From Peribacillus simplex NBRC 15720 = DSM 1321 (lineage in GTDB: Bacteria; Bacillota; Bacilli; Bacillales; DSM-1321), in contig NZ_CP017704.1 of NCBI RefSeq assembly GCF_002243645.1, positions 2,085,501-2,149,500 of the forward strand: a DNA stretch of 64,000 nt, given 5' to 3'. Shown here in pieces: positions 62,163 through 64,000 of the stretch. Below the pieces are notes generated by a model, which did no database searches, was not told the origin of the DNA, and saw only the letters and a list, made by a program, of their open reading frames with translations. Position 1 is the stretch's first letter. Every line of letters begins with the position of its first letter. A program made the translations under genes and the position numbers.

Positions 62163-62622
62163 TTCTAAACCCCTCCTTATTTTTCTTTTCGATAGAGTCC
62201 ATCCAATTAAATGTTTTATCAATAAGTCCATCGGTTAAGGACTGCGTTTCCTTTTCGCTGCTTGATTCGACAGAATCCACGTATTCTGTCAATGATTGAA
62301 ATACTCCGCCTGCCATTAATAAAATCGTAAAACCGGCCGCGATCAAGTAATGTTTTGTGATCGTACGAAGTGATTTCTCTTTTCTGTGTTGCTTAGCCTC
62401 TTCAACAGAGGCGCTTTTCAGTCGGCTAATCGATTCCATGACAGGACCTGCAATATCAAACCCTTCAATGTCCAGACTGTTTTCTTCTTTTTCCATCGCT
62501 TCCATATAGGCGGACAAACACTTGTCACAGGAGTATAGATGATTTTCATATTCAATTTTTAGAGCCTCTGGTATTTCATCTGCCAAATATACAACCCATT
62601 CTGCTTCAGGAACATGATTCAT
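62155..62622 (-). CDS. Anti-sigma factor (zinc-finger type)
   Basis: A 155-residue protein: N-terminal zinc-binding anti-sigma domain (YENHLYSCDKCLSAYMEAME, H-x3-C-x2-C), a charged linker and one membrane helix (YLIAAGFTILLMAGGVFQSL). GAGGAGG at good distance marks 62622; an ATG 36 bases upstream is in the sigma gene. It overlaps the sigma factor by four bases and should hold it inactive at the membrane. Confidence 0.88.
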   Translation of the reverse strand: MNHVPEAEWVVYLADEIPEALKIEYENHLYSCDKCLSAYMEAMEKEENSLDIEGFDIAGPVMESISRLKSASVEEAKQHRKEKSLRTITKHYLIAAGFTILLMAGGVFQSLTEYVDSVESSSEKETQSLTDGLIDKTFNWMDSIEKKNKEGFRNE

Positions 62623-63161
62623 GAAAAATCCTCCTCTTTCCAATGTTTTCTCATCCAATTTCTTGCCCGATATAGCTTTACCTCCACAGATTTCACTTGA
62701 ATCTGCTGTTCCTCTGCAATTTGCTTGAATGTCTTTTCCTTTATGTAATAGCCATATACAACGTCCCGGTATCCCTCTGGAAGGTCATTCAGCTTCCGTA
62801 ATACTTGCTTTCGCCTTTCATTCCGAAAAAATACTGCCTCGACATCATCAGTTAAACCCAAATTAGCTTCCGATGAATGTTCCTCCTGCAATTCTTCCTT
62901 TTGGCGTTCCCTCTTTCTCTTTAAATCGATTGCATGATTGACCGCAATTCTGGTAATCCAAGTTTTGAAACCTTGGTTCTTATATTGAGGAAGAGAAGTA
63001 TAGATTTTGATAAAGACTTCCTGGGTAACATCTTCAGCATCCTTTTGGTTCCGCAAGACGGAATAGACGGTTCTATAAATCGTCTGTTTATAATTTTCAA
63101 TCAACATTCGGAATGCATGATCATTCCCAGCCCTTACCTTCTCAACCAACTCATCCGTCAC
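62619..63161 (-). CDS. ECF-type RNA polymerase sigma factor
   Basis: A 180-residue sigma-70 family protein: region 2 with YSVLRNQKDAEDVTQEVFIK and GFKTWITRIAVNHAIDLKRK, region 4 with LPEGYRDVVYGYYIKEKTFK and IQVKSVEVKLYRARNWMRKH. GTG start with AAAGGAGGAAG. The genes for its zinc-finger anti-sigma factor and two membrane proteins follow in overlapping order. Which Bacillus ECF factor it equals is not clear. An autoregulatory promoter was looked for but not firmly found. Confidence 0.93.
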   Translation of the reverse strand: MTDELVEKVRAGNDHAFRMLIENYKQTIYRTVYSVLRNQKDAEDVTQEVFIKIYTSLPQYKNQGFKTWITRIAVNHAIDLKRKRERQKEELQEEHSSEANLGLTDDVEAVFFRNERRKQVLRKLNDLPEGYRDVVYGYYIKEKTFKQIAEEQQIQVKSVEVKLYRARNWMRKHWKEEDFS

Positions 63162-63212
63162 TTCTCTTCCTCCTTTCCTGTTAAACTTTCATGTAATAGA
63201 CGACACAAAAAG

Positions 63213-63234
63213 GAGTTACCCCTACAGATAACTC
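63213..63234 (-). terminator. Hairpin in the sigma-factor leader
   Basis: GAGTTATC / GGGTAACTC stem followed by CTTTTTG on the minus strand, upstream of the sigma start and beyond the gatB terminator: a second terminator or an attenuator. Confidence 0.5.
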
Positions 63235-63295
63235 AAAAAAAACAAAAATTATTTTCTCCTTTTTCACAGTAAACGCTTTTCTTAATCAAGAGAAA

Positions 63296-63322
63296 ACCGT
63301 ACCACTTTAAAAGTGATACGGT
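63296..63322 (-). terminator. Terminator of gatB
   Basis: ACCGTA-CACTTT / AAAGTG-TACGGT hairpin followed by TTTTCTCTTG on the minus strand, just after the gatB stop. Confidence 0.85.
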
Positions 63323-63327
63323 CAATA

Positions 63328-64000
63328 TTAACGTTTATTGATTTCTTCCACCAAAATTTTATTAACAAGCTGTGGATTGGCTTGTCCTTTTGTCGCTTTC
63401 ATGATCTGTCCGACAAGGAAGCCGATTGCCTTTTGTTTACCGGCTTTAAAATCTTCAATCGATTGCGGGTTATTATTCAATGCTTCTTCAACGGCTGTAC
63501 GCAATGCGCCTTCATCGGAAATTTGGACTAGTCCCTTCTCCTTGACGATCGTTTCAGCATTCCCGCCGTTTTCAATCAATTCTTTGAAAACTTTTTTGGC
63601 AATTTTAGAAGAAATCGTGCCATCTTCAATCAGCTTGATCATTCCAGCCAACGATTCAGCAGTCAATTTGACATCATGCAGCTCTTTACCTTCTGCATTC
63701 AAGAAAGCGGAAACCTCACCCATGATCCAGTTAGATGCTAGTTTTGCATCAGCGCCTGAAGCGACTGTCGCTTCAAAGAAATCAGCACTTTCTTTCGTTA
63801 CCGTTAAAACGGCTGCATCATATTCCGGTAAGCCAAATTCTTCGACATAGCGTTTTTTTCGTGCATCCGGAAGTTCCGGAATCTCGGCAGCAATACGCGC
63901 TTTCCATTCTTCATCGATATGGATTGTCAATAAGTCCGGTTCCGGGAAGTAACGGTAATCATCGGAGCCTTCCTTAATTCGCATTAGTACCGTTCTGCCT
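63328..64000 (-). CDS. gatB: Aspartyl/glutamyl-tRNA amidotransferase subunit B (3' part)
   Basis: C-terminal 224 or so residues of GatB; the frame runs off the window end with no start. It begins within [19 protein letters not shown], the conserved [10 protein letters not shown] of the kinase-like core, and continues through the YqeY/GatB tail ([47 protein letters not shown]). GatB binds tRNA and transfers ammonia for mischarged Gln/Asn tRNA. gatC and gatA would lie beyond the edge. Confidence 0.97.
   Translation of the reverse strand, partial: GRTVLMRIKEGSDDYRYFPEPDLLTIHIDEEWKARIAAEIPELPDARKKRYVEEFGLPEYDAAVLTVTKESADFFEATVASGADAKLASNWIMGEVSAFLNAEGKELHDVKLTAESLAGMIKLIEDGTISSKIAKKVFKELIENGGNAETIVKEKGLVQISDEGALRTAVEEALNNNPQSIEDFKAGKQKAIGFLVGQIMKATKGQANPQLVNKILVEEINKR

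Noticed and set aside
63200-63225. ECF autoregulatory promoter GTAAC ... CGTC upstream of the sigma gene
   Set aside because: The spacer between AAC and CGTC is about 12 bases instead of the usual 16 or so, and the -35 is weak.

Overview
The window is chromosomal DNA of a low-GC, spore-forming Bacillaceae member. Its gene content points to the Bacillus/Peribacillus group: a SpoVA-type operon, an IspA-like protease, ycnJ/ycnI, xpaC/telA, DUF1657/DUF421 proteins, a preQ1-queT leader, a bioFHC cluster and gatB next to dagK and rlmCD homologues. The species is inferred, not proven. I see no rRNA, tRNA, CRISPR array, transposase or prophage gene.

Layout. 1-5.2 kb: sugar ABC importer (two permeases and a lipoprotein, no ATPase), LacI regulator and ThuA-like protein, with LacI-type operators. 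5.4-6.6 kb: small hypothetical gene and a YitT protein. 7.0-9.8 kb: bioF-bioH-bioC behind a BirA-type operator. 10-14 kb: MacB/FtsX-like ABC transporter with its own two-component system. 14.3-16.8 kb: YocS-type transporter and a DUF445 protein. 17-25.7 kb: a type VII secretion (LXG) toxin locus. It has two small WXG-like partners, an LXG toxin with a C-terminal TNT (NAD glycohydrolase) domain, a likely cognate immunity gene, then an AT-rich downstream array of orphan immunity-like genes in at least three paralogous families, with an ADP-ribosylglycohydrolase among them. 25.9-27.3 kb: M28 aminopeptidase.

27.4-33.1 kb: an alcohol module made of a group III Fe-alcohol dehydrogenase (ErcA-like), a soluble GAF/PAS histidine kinase, a sigma-54-activating response regulator with intact GAFTGA, and a convergent Zn-alcohol dehydrogenase. 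That dehydrogenase has a near-consensus sigma-54 promoter and a repeated candidate enhancer upstream, so a closed regulatory circuit can be proposed. 33-42.4 kb: DUF3892, CBS and YbaK-type proteins, preQ1 riboswitch plus queT, a TVP38-like protein, a sporulation-type PAS kinase, a cadherin-like repeat surface protein, and the ycnJ/ycnI copper genes. 42.4-51.9 kb: IspA-like protease (with a possible SOS box), SEC-C protein, nitroreductase, telA/xpaC, a zinc-ribbon membrane protein, and the Amt ammonium transporter with an unknown upstream partner and a TnrA-like box.

52.2-55.6 kb: a spoVA2mob-like operon that is decaying. SpoVAD and the DUF1657/DUF421 genes look intact. SpoVAC carries compensated indels and has lost its usual stop, SpoVAEb is a fragment, and the YhcN/YlaJ slot holds only debris. 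55.6-64 kb: second YitT protein, a Bacillaceae dispersed repeat, rlmCD, a small zinc-finger protein, GNAT, dagK, and an ECF sigma / anti-sigma / membrane-protein operon. The window ends in the 3' part of gatB.
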